From: G963676655 sp963676655
GTDB taxonomy: Bacteria; Verrucomicrobiota; Lentisphaeria; Victivallales; Victivallaceae
Length of the DNA stretch: 64,000 bases
NCBI GenBank assembly: GCA_963676655.2
Contig: CAXXKX010000002.1
Span: forward strand, 1,116,001-1,180,000
Direction: 5' to 3'
The translations under genes were made by a program, and so were the position numbers. Shown here piece by piece: positions 18,361-27,266 of the stretch (its first letter is position 1; every line of letters starts with the position of its first letter). The notes under the pieces are model-generated. The model did not search any database, was not told the origin of the DNA, and worked only from the letters and a program-made list of their open reading frames with translations.

Positions 18361-18371
18361 GGGGAATATAC

Positions 18372-18404
18372 AAAAAAACCTTTCTCCAAATTAATGGAGA
18401 AAGG
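18372..18404 (-). terminator. Rho-independent terminator of serA
   Basis: On the minus strand CCTTTCTCCA, loop TTAATT, TGGAGAAAGG (10-bp perfect stem) followed by seven T, about 45 bp after the serA stop. Confidence 0.92.
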
Positions 18405-18449
18405 CTTGTGACATTTTGAAAATCAGGACAATCCTTTCAGCTTTATTGA

Positions 18450-20024
18450 TTATCCATGATAGTTAAAAGTGCAGATATTTAATGCTCCAACGGTTTCAGA
18501 GATAGTACTCAACAACTCCAGAGGAACCGGGACATTGGTTTTTACCGTAGCCAGCGCACGATTCTTTTCCAGGTCCTGCGGGGCGCGGACGTCAACGATA
18601 TTGATGCCGTTTTCTCCGAGAATACCGGCAATCTTTCCTAGTACGCCTGGTTGGTCGCCATATTCGACAAACAAGTTATTGCCGACGACGTCCAGATAAA
18701 GTTTGTCAAAAGCATTGATTCTGGCAATCATCAGGTTTCCTTCGGCCAAGGTGCCGCGGATACTGACTTTGCGAATTACATCACCGCCCTGGAAAAGGTC
18801 GATTGTCATGGAGTCGCCGTATTCTTTTGAGTCGTCAACTTCGCGTTCGCTGACGTTTATGCCTCTGGTTTCAAAGAAATTGGCAGCTTCGGTATTATCC
18901 AGATAAGGATCGAATTCATTGCTGATTCCGGCAGCAATAGGAGCCAGCATCCACTGTCCATAAGGGTGAAGGCTGCCGTAGAGGCTGAGTTCGATTTCCG
19001 CCGGTTGACCACCTTGTCCGAGGTAAGCCCGGGCAACCGAGGTAAGAATATAGGCCAGGGACTGGAAGCGGGCGTCGAGACCGTCCGGAACTCCTTTATT
19101 TACAACGGCATTATTAATTCCCTGTTCGAAGTAAGCGATAGTTTGTTCTGCGGCCTGTCTGGCGGCGTTGAAATTGGCTTCTTTGGTACTGGCGCCAAGA
19201 TGCGGTAACATCAGGTCGGCGATGTCGGCTACGGATTTTTCTCCGGCCGCGTCTTTCGGGTATACATCGTTGCAGAAAATAATTTTCTTTTGTGCTTTAA
19301 CGGCTCTCAGGTCATCTTCATTAATAATTCCGGCCCTGGCGCAGTTTATCAGCATCGCGCCATCTTTCATAGCTTCGAAAAGCGGTTTATTGATAGATCC
19401 GCGAGTTTCATCATTTTCCGGAATGTGCAATGAGATAAAGTCTGACTGTGCAAATATTTCAGCGACTGAACAGAGTTTTACGCCCATTTGTTCGGCGCGG
19501 TCGGCGGTGATGAAGGGGTCGTAACCAAGGATAGTCATATCAAAACCGCGGAGGCGACGAATCAGCAAGCGGCCAATATTCCCGAGACCGATAATCCCGA
19601 TTGTTTTGTTGGTAAGTTCGGTTCCCATGAGACTCTTTTTTTCCCACTCACCGGCCCGGGTGGTAATGTCGCCGCGGACAATATGGCGACAACCGGCCAG
19701 CATCATGGCAACAACTTCTTCAGCCACCGCGTTTGAGTTTGCTCCGGGAGTATTCATCACATCGATATTTTTCCGGCGAGCGTATTTAGTGTCGATGGTA
19801 TTGTAACCGGCTCCGGCCCGGACAACCAGCTGTAAGTCGGGGAGGGCGTCGATAACTTCCGGCGTGACTTTTTCACTGCGGACGATCAAAACGTTAGTAT
19901 CAGAATTGGCTTGGATGAGTTCATTCAAATCGCTGTCGGCATCTTGAACTACATTGTAACCATTGTTTTGCAATAAGTCGGCTGCGAATTTATCGAGTTT
20001 GGTGGGTATGAGAACTTTTTTCAT
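18450..20024 (-). CDS. serA: D-3-phosphoglycerate dehydrogenase
   Basis: 524 residues from ATG 20024, chosen because GAGGAAAA lies just upstream; the frame stays open for another 81 nt without a good site. It contains the NAD-binding TIGIIGLGNIGRLL, the catalytic RAG and HLGAST segments (LMLPHLGASTKEANFNAARQ), an intervening ASB-like domain, and a C-terminal ACT domain (VEYGDQPGVLGKIAGIL, INIVDVRAPQ). This is the long SerA form that oxidises 3-phosphoglycerate as the first step of serine synthesis; the ACT domain suggests serine feedback control. It is single-gene, with a strong terminator. Confidence 0.95.
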   Translation of the reverse strand: MKKVLIPTKLDKFAADLLQNNGYNVVQDADSDLNELIQANSDTNVLIVRSEKVTPEVIDALPDLQLVVRAGAGYNTIDTKYARRKNIDVMNTPGANSNAVAEEVVAMMLAGCRHIVRGDITTRAGEWEKKSLMGTELTNKTIGIIGLGNIGRLLIRRLRGFDMTILGYDPFITADRAEQMGVKLCSVAEIFAQSDFISLHIPENDETRGSINKPLFEAMKDGAMLINCARAGIINEDDLRAVKAQKKIIFCNDVYPKDAAGEKSVADIADLMLPHLGASTKEANFNAARQAAEQTIAYFEQGINNAVVNKGVPDGLDARFQSLAYILTSVARAYLGQGGQPAEIELSLYGSLHPYGQWMLAPIAAGISNEFDPYLDNTEAANFFETRGINVSEREVDDSKEYGDSMTIDLFQGGDVIRKVSIRGTLAEGNLMIARINAFDKLYLDVVGNNLFVEYGDQPGVLGKIAGILGENGINIVDVRAPQDLEKNRALATVKTNVPVPLELLSTISETVGALNICTFNYHG

Positions 20025-20126
20025 GATTTTCCTCATTACGGTTAATTGGTAGAAAAATATTAATTTCTTAAAAAGGTAAAATAGCATCATCAATATTATT
20101 TGCAAATAAAGTAATAAAAATTACTC

Positions 20127-20155
20127 TTGAAATATTGGAGAGCCTACCATATATT
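20127..20155 (+). promoter_or_regulatory. Sigma-70 promoter of the tandem membrane-protein genes
   Basis: TTGAAA (20127-20132), a 17-bp spacer and TATATT (20150-20155), 25 bp before the ATG at 20180. Confidence 0.55.
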
Positions 20156-20179
20156 TATCTAAACAATGAATGGTGATAA

Positions 20180-22060
20180 ATGAAAATTCAGACACGGTTG
20201 GTACTATATAAATCTTTGTGTTTACTACTGGTTTTAGCGGCGTTGTATTGTGTCTGGTTTCCATTGAAAAAGAGTTGGCAGCGATGTACTCTTGCTTTGC
20301 GACTGGGGGATATAAGCAGAGTTTTTTCAGGGCGGCATTACAATTACCGTGATTTTCCGGTCGACAGGGAGGACCGATGGCTGTTTCACCTCTACCGAGC
20401 TGAAATTCCTGACATAAAACGTTATCCGCCAGAACAGCGGCGTGCTATAGCGATTCAACTTCTAAAAAGCCGAAACCGCTATCGGTACAGCACCCGCAGC
20501 TCGCCGGAAAAACAGCTTGAACTTTTGGCGGAATATTCTGTATTGGACCCGGATAACGGCTGGTATGATTTGGCCCGGGCTGAAATTATGTGCATGAATG
20601 CTTATAAGACTAGTTACGGGGCAATTGGTGAGGTAACGAACCCGAAAAAAGTAGCAAAGGCAATGCAGTATTTGAAAGCCGCTTTTGATAAAGATTTTTG
20701 CAGTGATCGCGCTGACGAGTTGCATCAGATCAAACTTCAGATGTTTGCCGATATGCCGGTTTATGAACGCCGGCAATATCAACAGATGATCAGAAGCCAT
20801 GTCCGGAGGCGCTATCTTGACCTGCTGGATGTTATTCCGGCTTATGTGGATTACTTGATTCAACAAAAAAAAGTTCAACATGCGCGGGAGATACTGGCGC
20901 TGTATTTGCCGTTAATGCTGGTTTGGTGCGGTAACAGTTACAACTACTCGCAGCTTGATTCCTTTATGATGAACGCTCCCAGGCGTTTGGAGATGATAGG
21001 TCAACTCTACGATAAGGCGGGATTGCCGAGGCAAAGTAGAGAAATTGCTGATTCGGTCATTCCGCGTTTAACTGAATTACGGCGGCAGTGGCAAAACGGC
21101 TTGCCGGAACAACAGCATATCAAGGAATTGCTTCGGTTGCATGCGGAGGACAAGGATGTTTTGTATAATTATTATCTGCCTGAAATTACTGCAGAACAAC
21201 TGACCCCTTCACGCATGGCCAGATATTCGTTTTTTGACCTGGCCCTGGCGGCGTTTCTGATGTTGGCGCTGGCAACCTATGCGCTGGATTCCTTATATGA
21301 TCTGCATAGTCACTGCAGTAAAGCCGCCAAGCATGGTATTCAGATTCCCGGGCCGCCGTCATATTTGAAATTGCTGATTGGCTGTGTCGTGTCGATCCTG
21401 CCGCCGCTTCTTCTATGGGGACTGGTTTGCGGCTGGCTGGGGATTTCCGGTCGAGAATACAATCTGCAATTCAATCTGGTTGGTACAATTTTTCAGACGG
21501 CACTTGTTTGTTGGGCAGGAGCTGCAATGCCGCTTTTGGCGGTTCGTTTTATCGCGGTGTCAGAATGCCGGAAGATCAATGAGGAAGTGCCGCCATTCGA
21601 TAAAAAATTATTTGTGCTGGCTTATTTCGGCGCCGGAGTCTGGATGCTGATTGGATTGCTGTTTCCGGTAATTATTCCGGCGAGCCGGGAGTGGCTGCCG
21701 GTTAGTTTGGGTTCTCGCGAATTCTGGGCGCTTGGTATAATCTGCTGGGGTGTCGTAATCTGCAGCACGGTGATTGCCGCTTTGCCGACCGAAGGCAATA
21801 CCGGCTATATGTACAAAAAATATATGGCTTACCGCTTTTATCTTATTTCGTCCATGATTCCGATTGCGGCGGTCGCGGCGATATTTTTCAGTCTGGTTGT
21901 TATGCCGAGGGCATTTCAGCGTCAGGATGATTTTTTCCGACAGGACCAATTGTTCGGCAGTGACAAAGTTTTCTTCAATACCGTGCCGGAGACAGAATCC
22001 GTGATAAAAAAACGCAAGGAAATCATGGATTACCTGAAAAAGTTGACAAAAGACAAATAA
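20180..22060 (+). CDS. Hypothetical multi-pass membrane protein (paralog of the next gene)
   Basis: 626 residues. One N-terminal membrane segment (about 12-30) is followed by a soluble region of roughly 310 residues with YSVLDPDNGWYDLARAE, a motif reminiscent of TPR-like repeats. About six further membrane segments lie between 350 and 578, and the protein ends in a short charged tail. A conserved block AVSECRKINEEVPPFDKKLF and PASREWLPV is shared with the next gene at the same relative place (HECRKINEPVPCHD, PSVREWLPA). No known family is recognised. The stop is immediately followed by the ATG of the paralog, so the pair is probably an operon. Confidence 0.72.
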   Translation: MKIQTRLVLYKSLCLLLVLAALYCVWFPLKKSWQRCTLALRLGDISRVFSGRHYNYRDFPVDREDRWLFHLYRAEIPDIKRYPPEQRRAIAIQLLKSRNRYRYSTRSSPEKQLELLAEYSVLDPDNGWYDLARAEIMCMNAYKTSYGAIGEVTNPKKVAKAMQYLKAAFDKDFCSDRADELHQIKLQMFADMPVYERRQYQQMIRSHVRRRYLDLLDVIPAYVDYLIQQKKVQHAREILALYLPLMLVWCGNSYNYSQLDSFMMNAPRRLEMIGQLYDKAGLPRQSREIADSVIPRLTELRRQWQNGLPEQQHIKELLRLHAEDKDVLYNYYLPEITAEQLTPSRMARYSFFDLALAAFLMLALATYALDSLYDLHSHCSKAAKHGIQIPGPPSYLKLLIGCVVSILPPLLLWGLVCGWLGISGREYNLQFNLVGTIFQTALVCWAGAAMPLLAVRFIAVSECRKINEEVPPFDKKLFVLAYFGAGVWMLIGLLFPVIIPASREWLPVSLGSREFWALGIICWGVVICSTVIAALPTEGNTGYMYKKYMAYRFYLISSMIPIAAVAAIFFSLVVMPRAFQRQDDFFRQDQLFGSDKVFFNTVPETESVIKKRKEIMDYLKKLTKDK

Positions 22061-24085
22061 ATGGTTATGACTGAGGGGAGAGACAATTTGAGGAGCAATT
22101 TAAAATTTTATGCTTACATGGCTGTCTGCGTCGGAATAATCATCATAGCCGGATTTAAAGCAGTACTATATTATTTGGAAACGATTGAAGAATTGCATTT
22201 ATATCATGTTGCGACTCATTATGATGTATTCTACATGCGTTCACCGCAGAAAATACATCTTTCTCCAAGGGATAAATTGCTTTATTCCGACTTGACCGGT
22301 AATTGTCATGCAACACGAAAATATAATCCGAAAATTGACCGGATAATCACTTTTAACTATTTCAGGGATAAATGTAATAATTTGCATAGTCGAATGGGGT
22401 TTTCAAAATTTATTCAGGCAATGAACCAATACGGTAAACTTGATACGGATAACGGCTGGGTCGATATCGCTAAAGCTTGTGCCCGGTCTCAAGCCGCAAC
22501 AAAAGGTTGGGGAATGGAACCTCCAGAAAAAAAAGAATCCGAATTTTCGGCAAATGATGACGTCTGGGAGAAAACCAATAGAAATAGAGAAGAATCAATG
22601 TGGAGCGACTCTGGTACAGAAGAAAAAATCGTTGATATGGACATGATGGAAATGGCGATTAATGATATAAAAAGAGCAATCCATAAAAAGCATTTTATTG
22701 AACTTAATTACGAAATACATAAACAGATCTATGGAATTATTGACCGTTCACAGGGGAGTGATTACGCAAAGTGGATAAACAAAGTATCACTTACTCAGAA
22801 TATTCGTCGTTTACCGCTGTATACACTCAATACAAATATATTAAAGTATGTTGATTTGCTGATCCGGGATAAAAAGCATCAGCGTGCCGATAAATGCCTT
22901 AAGCTTTGGTTTGAAATGAACAAACTTGCAACTCAGCGATATTCTTATCAATTCATTCATTACTCAATGAATCATAAAGGACTCATTGGTGTTCAACAAA
23001 GGTATGAGAAGATTGGTCGTCAATTCGAGAGTGATTATATACGGAAAAAACTGGATCCTGCATTTAGTGATCTTAGATCACAATGGAGAGGGGGGAAGCC
23101 GGCGACTTTAGCCTCTTTACGCTCCTTCAATGACTTGATCCTTAAACATGCGGCATATAATTCAATATTATCAGGCCGTGATCTGGTTCTTAATATTACA
23201 AATGAAGATTTAAGGCCGTTAAGGATGATGCAATATATGATTTTTGATAAGATTATTATCCTTTTGCTGCTTATTACAATGTTTTTATTTTGTATTGCGC
23301 TTGTTCTTTCCCTTTTATCCGGTGTTGGAGAACGCGGATATGAGCATTTAAGGTTGTCCTTTTGTTTTGAAATTATGGTTGGATGCGCCGGCTCGGTGTT
23401 GCTGCCGTTTGTCCTCTGGTATTTTATTACCGGTACGGAGTTCCACAGCGGGAGAAACTTTAATCTGCAATATAATGTTATCGGTTCTTTTTTTCAGGGA
23501 ACGTTGCTTTTATGGATGGCTTTATTTTGCCCCCATATTGCCGCGAGAATCATTGCCGGGCACGAATGCCGTAAAATTAATGAGCCGGTTCCCTGCCATG
23601 ATCTCAGGATTATCATATATAGTTTTATCATGATTCTGGGATGGTTGTTAATCGGCGTATTCTTGCCGGTCTTTTTTCCGTCAGTCCGGGAATGGTTGCC
23701 GGCTCTAATTGAAAGTGCTTTAAAAAGACGGTTTATATTGGCGTATGCCTGCACGGGAGGCGCGATTATTATCGCAGTCGTTTTAAACATTTTTCTATAT
23801 GGCTTAAGCATCAAAGATTCATATAAAAGACATGTTCATTACTGTTTTTACCTTAATTTTTCGTTGCTCCCAATTTGTGCGGCTTCCGCTCTTTTCTATA
23901 GTTTGTTTTATCCTTATTTATTAGAAAAGCAAAATGAATATCTGGCACAGGACAAAGTTTTAAGTAGTGATAGACCTTTTTTAGGTTCTGTCCCGGAGCA
24001 GGAGGATATAAACAAAAAGGGCCGAATCATCATGAACCTGATAGACAAATATCTTCAGGAGTGTGAACAAACCTCAAATCACTGA
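22061..24085 (+). CDS. Hypothetical multi-pass membrane protein (tandem paralog)
   Basis: 674 residues if read from the ATG directly after the previous stop. A TTG at 22088 has a much better site (GAGGGGAG, 7-nt spacing) and gives an N-terminus matching its paralog in length, so translation may really start there. Architecture equals the upstream protein: one membrane segment, a soluble domain with YGKLDTDNGWVDIAKA, then a six-helix region with the ECRKINEPVP block. Codon use looks more AT-rich than in the upstream copy. Function unknown. Its last 12 bp overlap the 3' end of the convergent AraC gene. Confidence 0.7.
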   Translation: MVMTEGRDNLRSNLKFYAYMAVCVGIIIIAGFKAVLYYLETIEELHLYHVATHYDVFYMRSPQKIHLSPRDKLLYSDLTGNCHATRKYNPKIDRIITFNYFRDKCNNLHSRMGFSKFIQAMNQYGKLDTDNGWVDIAKACARSQAATKGWGMEPPEKKESEFSANDDVWEKTNRNREESMWSDSGTEEKIVDMDMMEMAINDIKRAIHKKHFIELNYEIHKQIYGIIDRSQGSDYAKWINKVSLTQNIRRLPLYTLNTNILKYVDLLIRDKKHQRADKCLKLWFEMNKLATQRYSYQFIHYSMNHKGLIGVQQRYEKIGRQFESDYIRKKLDPAFSDLRSQWRGGKPATLASLRSFNDLILKHAAYNSILSGRDLVLNITNEDLRPLRMMQYMIFDKIIILLLLITMFLFCIALVLSLLSGVGERGYEHLRLSFCFEIMVGCAGSVLLPFVLWYFITGTEFHSGRNFNLQYNVIGSFFQGTLLLWMALFCPHIAARIIAGHECRKINEPVPCHDLRIIIYSFIMILGWLLIGVFLPVFFPSVREWLPALIESALKRRFILAYACTGGAIIIAVVLNIFLYGLSIKDSYKRHVHYCFYLNFSLLPICAASALFYSLFYPYLLEKQNEYLAQDKVLSSDRPFLGSVPEQEDINKKGRIIMNLIDKYLQECEQTSNH

Positions 24086-24862
24086 AGACTGGTACGGGTT
24101 GTTTTTTTCGCGATACAGGGCAGGGGAGAGCTTGTGCTGCTGCTGGAAAATCCGGTAGAACGAGGCCAGGGAGGTATAACCGCATTCGTGGGCGATTTCC
24201 TTGATGCTCATATCGCTTCCGGCTAAAAGGCTTCTGGCATGGTTCATTCTGCTGTTGTTGATATATTTGTGCGGACTGATTTTCAGATGTTCTTTGAAAA
24301 GCGTGAACAAATGCGGCTTGCTGACCCTGGCGTAGCGTGCAACCGCCTCAACCGATATCTCATGCTGAAACTGTTTGCCGATGAAAGTAATAGCCCGTTG
24401 CAGAGGTGCCGGAAAAGTCAGGTCGGCTCCGGTCGTTTCAATCTGTTGAACCGCCTCCCAGTAAAGACGGGTGTAAATATATTGGGACAGAGCTTTGCTG
24501 TCGTAATGGCCCGCATGGTAAAAACGCAATGACTGGCTGAAGAAACTGTCCATTTCGCTTAAAACGTTCCACGTGGAAACGCGCGGAGACAGGCGTTTGC
24601 TGTTCTCCTTCATTCTGAACCGGAATACCATGCAGCGATATGGTTCGTCGGCTTTGGTGCGATGGATTGTATGATCGCCGTTGATATGCCAGAAAATTGT
24701 TCCTTTGCGGTACTCCCGGTCATTGAAGAAAACCATGCCGCCAGTGAGAATCTCGATCAGTTCGGTATTTTTTTCGATGTAATACGGTCTGACTATACCG
24801 GTATCCGGTGCGGCGTAATGCGATATCATCATCAGTTCTTCCATGTTTTCCAGATTGCTCAT
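24074..24862 (-). CDS. AraC family transcriptional regulator
   Basis: 262 residues. The N-terminal cupin-like half contains YYIEKNTELIEILTGGMVFFN (two stretches) and a KGTIFWHINGDHTIH stretch typical of AraC sensor domains. The C-terminal half has two helix-turn-helices (ISVEAVARYARVSKPHLFTL; IKEIAHECGYTSLASFYRIF) and the closing HKLSPALYR motif. It is divergent from the sugar isomerase/dehydrogenase operon that starts at 25127, so control of that operon is plausible but not shown. It converges on the membrane-protein gene with a 12-bp overlap. Confidence 0.88.
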   Translation of the reverse strand: MSNLENMEELMMISHYAAPDTGIVRPYYIEKNTELIEILTGGMVFFNDREYRKGTIFWHINGDHTIHRTKADEPYRCMVFRFRMKENSKRLSPRVSTWNVLSEMDSFFSQSLRFYHAGHYDSKALSQYIYTRLYWEAVQQIETTGADLTFPAPLQRAITFIGKQFQHEISVEAVARYARVSKPHLFTLFKEHLKISPHKYINNSRMNHARSLLAGSDMSIKEIAHECGYTSLASFYRIFQQQHKLSPALYREKNNPYQSSVI

Positions 24863-24926
24863 TGCTTATATCCCGGTTATTATTTATGAAATCTTCACGC
24901 TTTTCCTGTAACTCCCCCCTCATCCC

Positions 24927-24991
24927 TCATCCCTCCCCACTCATAACTCATAACTCATAACTCATAACTCATAACTCATCCCTCCCCACTC
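24927..24991. repeat. 7-bp tandem repeat (ACTCATA)n flanked by 16-bp direct repeats
   Basis: Five perfect ACTCATA units at 24939-24973 plus a partial sixth. The block is bracketed by TCATCCCTCCCCACTC at 24927-24942 and again at 24976-24991. It sits in the 264-bp gap between the AraC gene and the sugar isomerase gene. The rest of that gap is AT-rich with no gene. Confidence 0.9.
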
Positions 24992-25126
24992 TCCACTTTT
25001 ATACTCTTTGTTAATTAATCATATTTTTTGAGAATTGCGATAATAATTTCTTGTTGTAAATTGTAATATATTCTTATTAATTAAGAATGCAATTGAAAAG
25101 TCAAATTTCATGCAAAGGAGCAAGTC

Positions 25127-25927
25127 ATGAAACAAAGAGACATTGCTGTGCAGTTGTATTCACTGCGCGAAGAAGCCCAGAAAGATTTCATCAAAGTACT
25201 GGAAAGAGTGGCTGACATTGGTTACAAAGCGGTCGAACCGGCCGGTTTCCACAACCTTACTCCCCAGGAATTCAAAAAGATCATCGACGACCTCGGTCTG
25301 AAGATGTATTCGTCCCATACCCCGTGGTGTCGCGGCACCGATCTCAGCGAAGCAATCGATATGGCCGGTATTCTTGGTCTTGATAAAGTTGTCTGCGGTT
25401 ACGGCCCGGATGATTTTAAAGATATGGATACCATTAAGAAGACTGCTGAGACTACCAATGCCATGGTGGATATTGTCAAAGCAGCCGGACTTAAAATGTT
25501 CCAGCACAATCATGCCTGGGAATTCGATCGCATCGACGGCAAACTGAAATATGAAATCTACCTTGAAATGGTACCGGAAGTTGAAGTTCAGATGGATGCT
25601 TTCTGGTCCGCTAATTTCGGGGCTGAAGATCCGACCGCAATAATGAAGCAATTTGCCGACCGCATTACGCTGGTTCACCTGAAAGACGGCGTTTTTGAAC
25701 AGCCTGACGCAGAAACCAAAATGGTTAACGGCTTCCTCGATCGCAAACTTGCTCTGGTTCCGCTTGGCACCGGCGCGATGAATCTGCCGGAAATTGTCTC
25801 GGCGGTTCCGGATTGTGTTGATAATCTGATCGTTGAACTCGATTACTGCACGATCGATATGTTCACCGCAATCGAACAAAGCTATAAATATCTTACTGCA
25901 AACGGTCTGGCTGTTGGTAATAAATAA
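25127..25927 (+). CDS. Sugar phosphate isomerase/epimerase (xylose-isomerase-like TIM barrel)
   Basis: 266 residues. It has the fold markers AVQLYSLREEAQKDF, GYKAVEPAGF, MFQHNHAWEF (metal-site His/Glu region), VQMDAFWSANFG, and VHLKDG near residue 183, which match the AP-endonuclease/xylose-isomerase superfamily. AAAGGAG precedes the ATG. It probably isomerises or epimerises a sugar or inositol derivative in concert with the Gfo/Idh/MocA dehydrogenase 12 bp downstream, a common pairing in carbohydrate catabolism. The substrate cannot be assigned. Confidence 0.88.
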   Translation: MKQRDIAVQLYSLREEAQKDFIKVLERVADIGYKAVEPAGFHNLTPQEFKKIIDDLGLKMYSSHTPWCRGTDLSEAIDMAGILGLDKVVCGYGPDDFKDMDTIKKTAETTNAMVDIVKAAGLKMFQHNHAWEFDRIDGKLKYEIYLEMVPEVEVQMDAFWSANFGAEDPTAIMKQFADRITLVHLKDGVFEQPDAETKMVNGFLDRKLALVPLGTGAMNLPEIVSAVPDCVDNLIVELDYCTIDMFTAIEQSYKYLTANGLAVGNK

Positions 25928-25939
25928 GGATTTTTTATC

Positions 25940-27070
25940 ATGAGCGAACAGAAAAAAGTTAAAATCGGGGTAATCGGCTGCGGCATGATCAGTGACGCTT
26001 ATTTCAAAGCGGCGCAGAAGTTCAATGTTATGGAAGTCGTGGCCTGTACCGACACATTTGCGGAACGTGCGGCTGAAAAAGAAGAGCTTTACGGCGCGAA
26101 AAGCATGGGTTACGATGAACTGCTGGCTTGTAAAGATATTGATATTGTCATCAACTTGACTCCGCCGCTGGCTCATTCAAAAGTGGCAATGGATACTCTG
26201 AATGCCGGAAAACATTCATATTCAGAAAAACCGTTCGGAGTTGATGCCGAGGACGCGGCGAAAGTAATCAAACTCGCCAAAGAGAAGAACCTGCGCGTAG
26301 GTTGTGCCCCTGATACATTTCTGGGTGCCGGACAGCAAACCGCCCGAAAGCTCATTGATGACGGCTGGATTGGCAAACCTCTTGCCGGAACCGCTATCGT
26401 CATGGGACGCGGTCCGGAAAAATGGGGACAGGCTCCGTTTTTCTATGATTACGGCGGCGGTCCGATGCTGGACCTCGGTCCTTATTACATCACTGCGCTG
26501 GTCAATCTGCTCGGTCCGGCGGAGAGTGTAACCGCAGTTACCGCCAAATTCGACGACTTCCGTACTTTAGGTCCGGATGTTTCCGAAGCCTACAAGGACA
26601 AATATGAGCCTTTCGGTAAATATCCCGTGACTGTGACCACTCACCTCACCGGTGTTGTCAAATTCAAGTGCGGAGCGATCATTACGGTGATTACCAGTTT
26701 TGATGTTCATAAGCACGGCCATAGTCCGATCGAGATTTACGGCAGCGAAGGCTCCATGCAGGTTCCCGACCCCAACACGTTCGGCGGCCCGGTCAAGGTC
26801 TTCCGTCCTGAAGTCGGCGAATGGCAGGAAATGGCGATGCCGTTCCGTTACAGCGAAAACAGCCGCAGCATTGGCGCCGCCGATATGGCCTATGGTCTCT
26901 GCAGCGGACGTAATCATCGCGCCAATGGAGATTTAGCCAACCATGTTCTGGATATCATGTTGGCGTTCGATAAATCCAGCCAATTGGGCGGCAAGTACGA
27001 GTTGACCACTACCTGTGAGCGCCCGGCGGCATTACCGCTTGGTCTTTCAGAGGGTTTCCTCGACGATTGA
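25940..27070 (+). CDS. Gfo/Idh/MocA family oxidoreductase
   Basis: 376 residues. The N-terminal Rossmann fold has IGVIGCGMISDAYFKAA (GxGxxx), the EKP signature is in HSYSEKPFGVDAEDAAKV, and the second half has PFFYDYGGGPMLDLGPYY with the substrate-facing residues of the family. It should oxidise or reduce a sugar using NAD(P). It is the second gene of the operon with the isomerase and is followed by a clear terminator. A close paralog is at 52079-53179, sharing GCGNISDAYFKA, CAPDTFLG and LLDMGPYYITALVNLLGP. Confidence 0.92.
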   Translation: MSEQKKVKIGVIGCGMISDAYFKAAQKFNVMEVVACTDTFAERAAEKEELYGAKSMGYDELLACKDIDIVINLTPPLAHSKVAMDTLNAGKHSYSEKPFGVDAEDAAKVIKLAKEKNLRVGCAPDTFLGAGQQTARKLIDDGWIGKPLAGTAIVMGRGPEKWGQAPFFYDYGGGPMLDLGPYYITALVNLLGPAESVTAVTAKFDDFRTLGPDVSEAYKDKYEPFGKYPVTVTTHLTGVVKFKCGAIITVITSFDVHKHGHSPIEIYGSEGSMQVPDPNTFGGPVKVFRPEVGEWQEMAMPFRYSENSRSIGAADMAYGLCSGRNHRANGDLANHVLDIMLAFDKSSQLGGKYELTTTCERPAALPLGLSEGFLDD

Positions 27071-27091
27071 ACTTACTAAATGTTCATTCTG

Positions 27092-27118
27092 GCCCCGGTA
27101 TTATGCCGGGGCTTTTTT
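27092..27118 (+). terminator. Rho-independent terminator of the isomerase/dehydrogenase operon
   Basis: GCCCCGG, loop TATTATG, CCGGGGC followed by six T, 21 bp after the stop. Confidence 0.92.
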
Positions 27119-27135
27119 ACTTATAATATTTTAGT

Positions 27136-27180
27136 AAATAGTCTGACAGTTTGATTGTTTATTTTTCTTAATATTCTTAT
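27136..27180 (+). repeat. Left copy of an intergenic direct repeat flanking the TolB-like gene
   Basis: Begins AAATAGTCTGACAGTTTG and matches 28641-28685 with about two mismatches over the first 44 bp. Weaker similarity continues downstream (a TTGGTTTAT block and GGGTTCAGACTTATTCC versus GGGATTCAGACTTTTTTCC). Confidence 0.85.
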
Positions 27181-27239
27181 ATTCAGTTGTTTAGGGTTGG
27201 TTTATTGGTGGCTGTGGTTTGGGTTCAGACTTATTCCTG

Positions 27240-27266
27240 GCCCTGGTAATATGCCGAGGCTTTTTT
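27240..27266 (+). terminator. Decayed duplicate of the terminator at 27092-27118
   Basis: GCCCTGG, loop TAATATG, CCGAGGC then six T. The flanking bases (TTTTTTATTTATAATATTT) also match the first copy, so a segment of about 45 bp was duplicated. One C-A mismatch weakens the stem. Confidence 0.6.
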
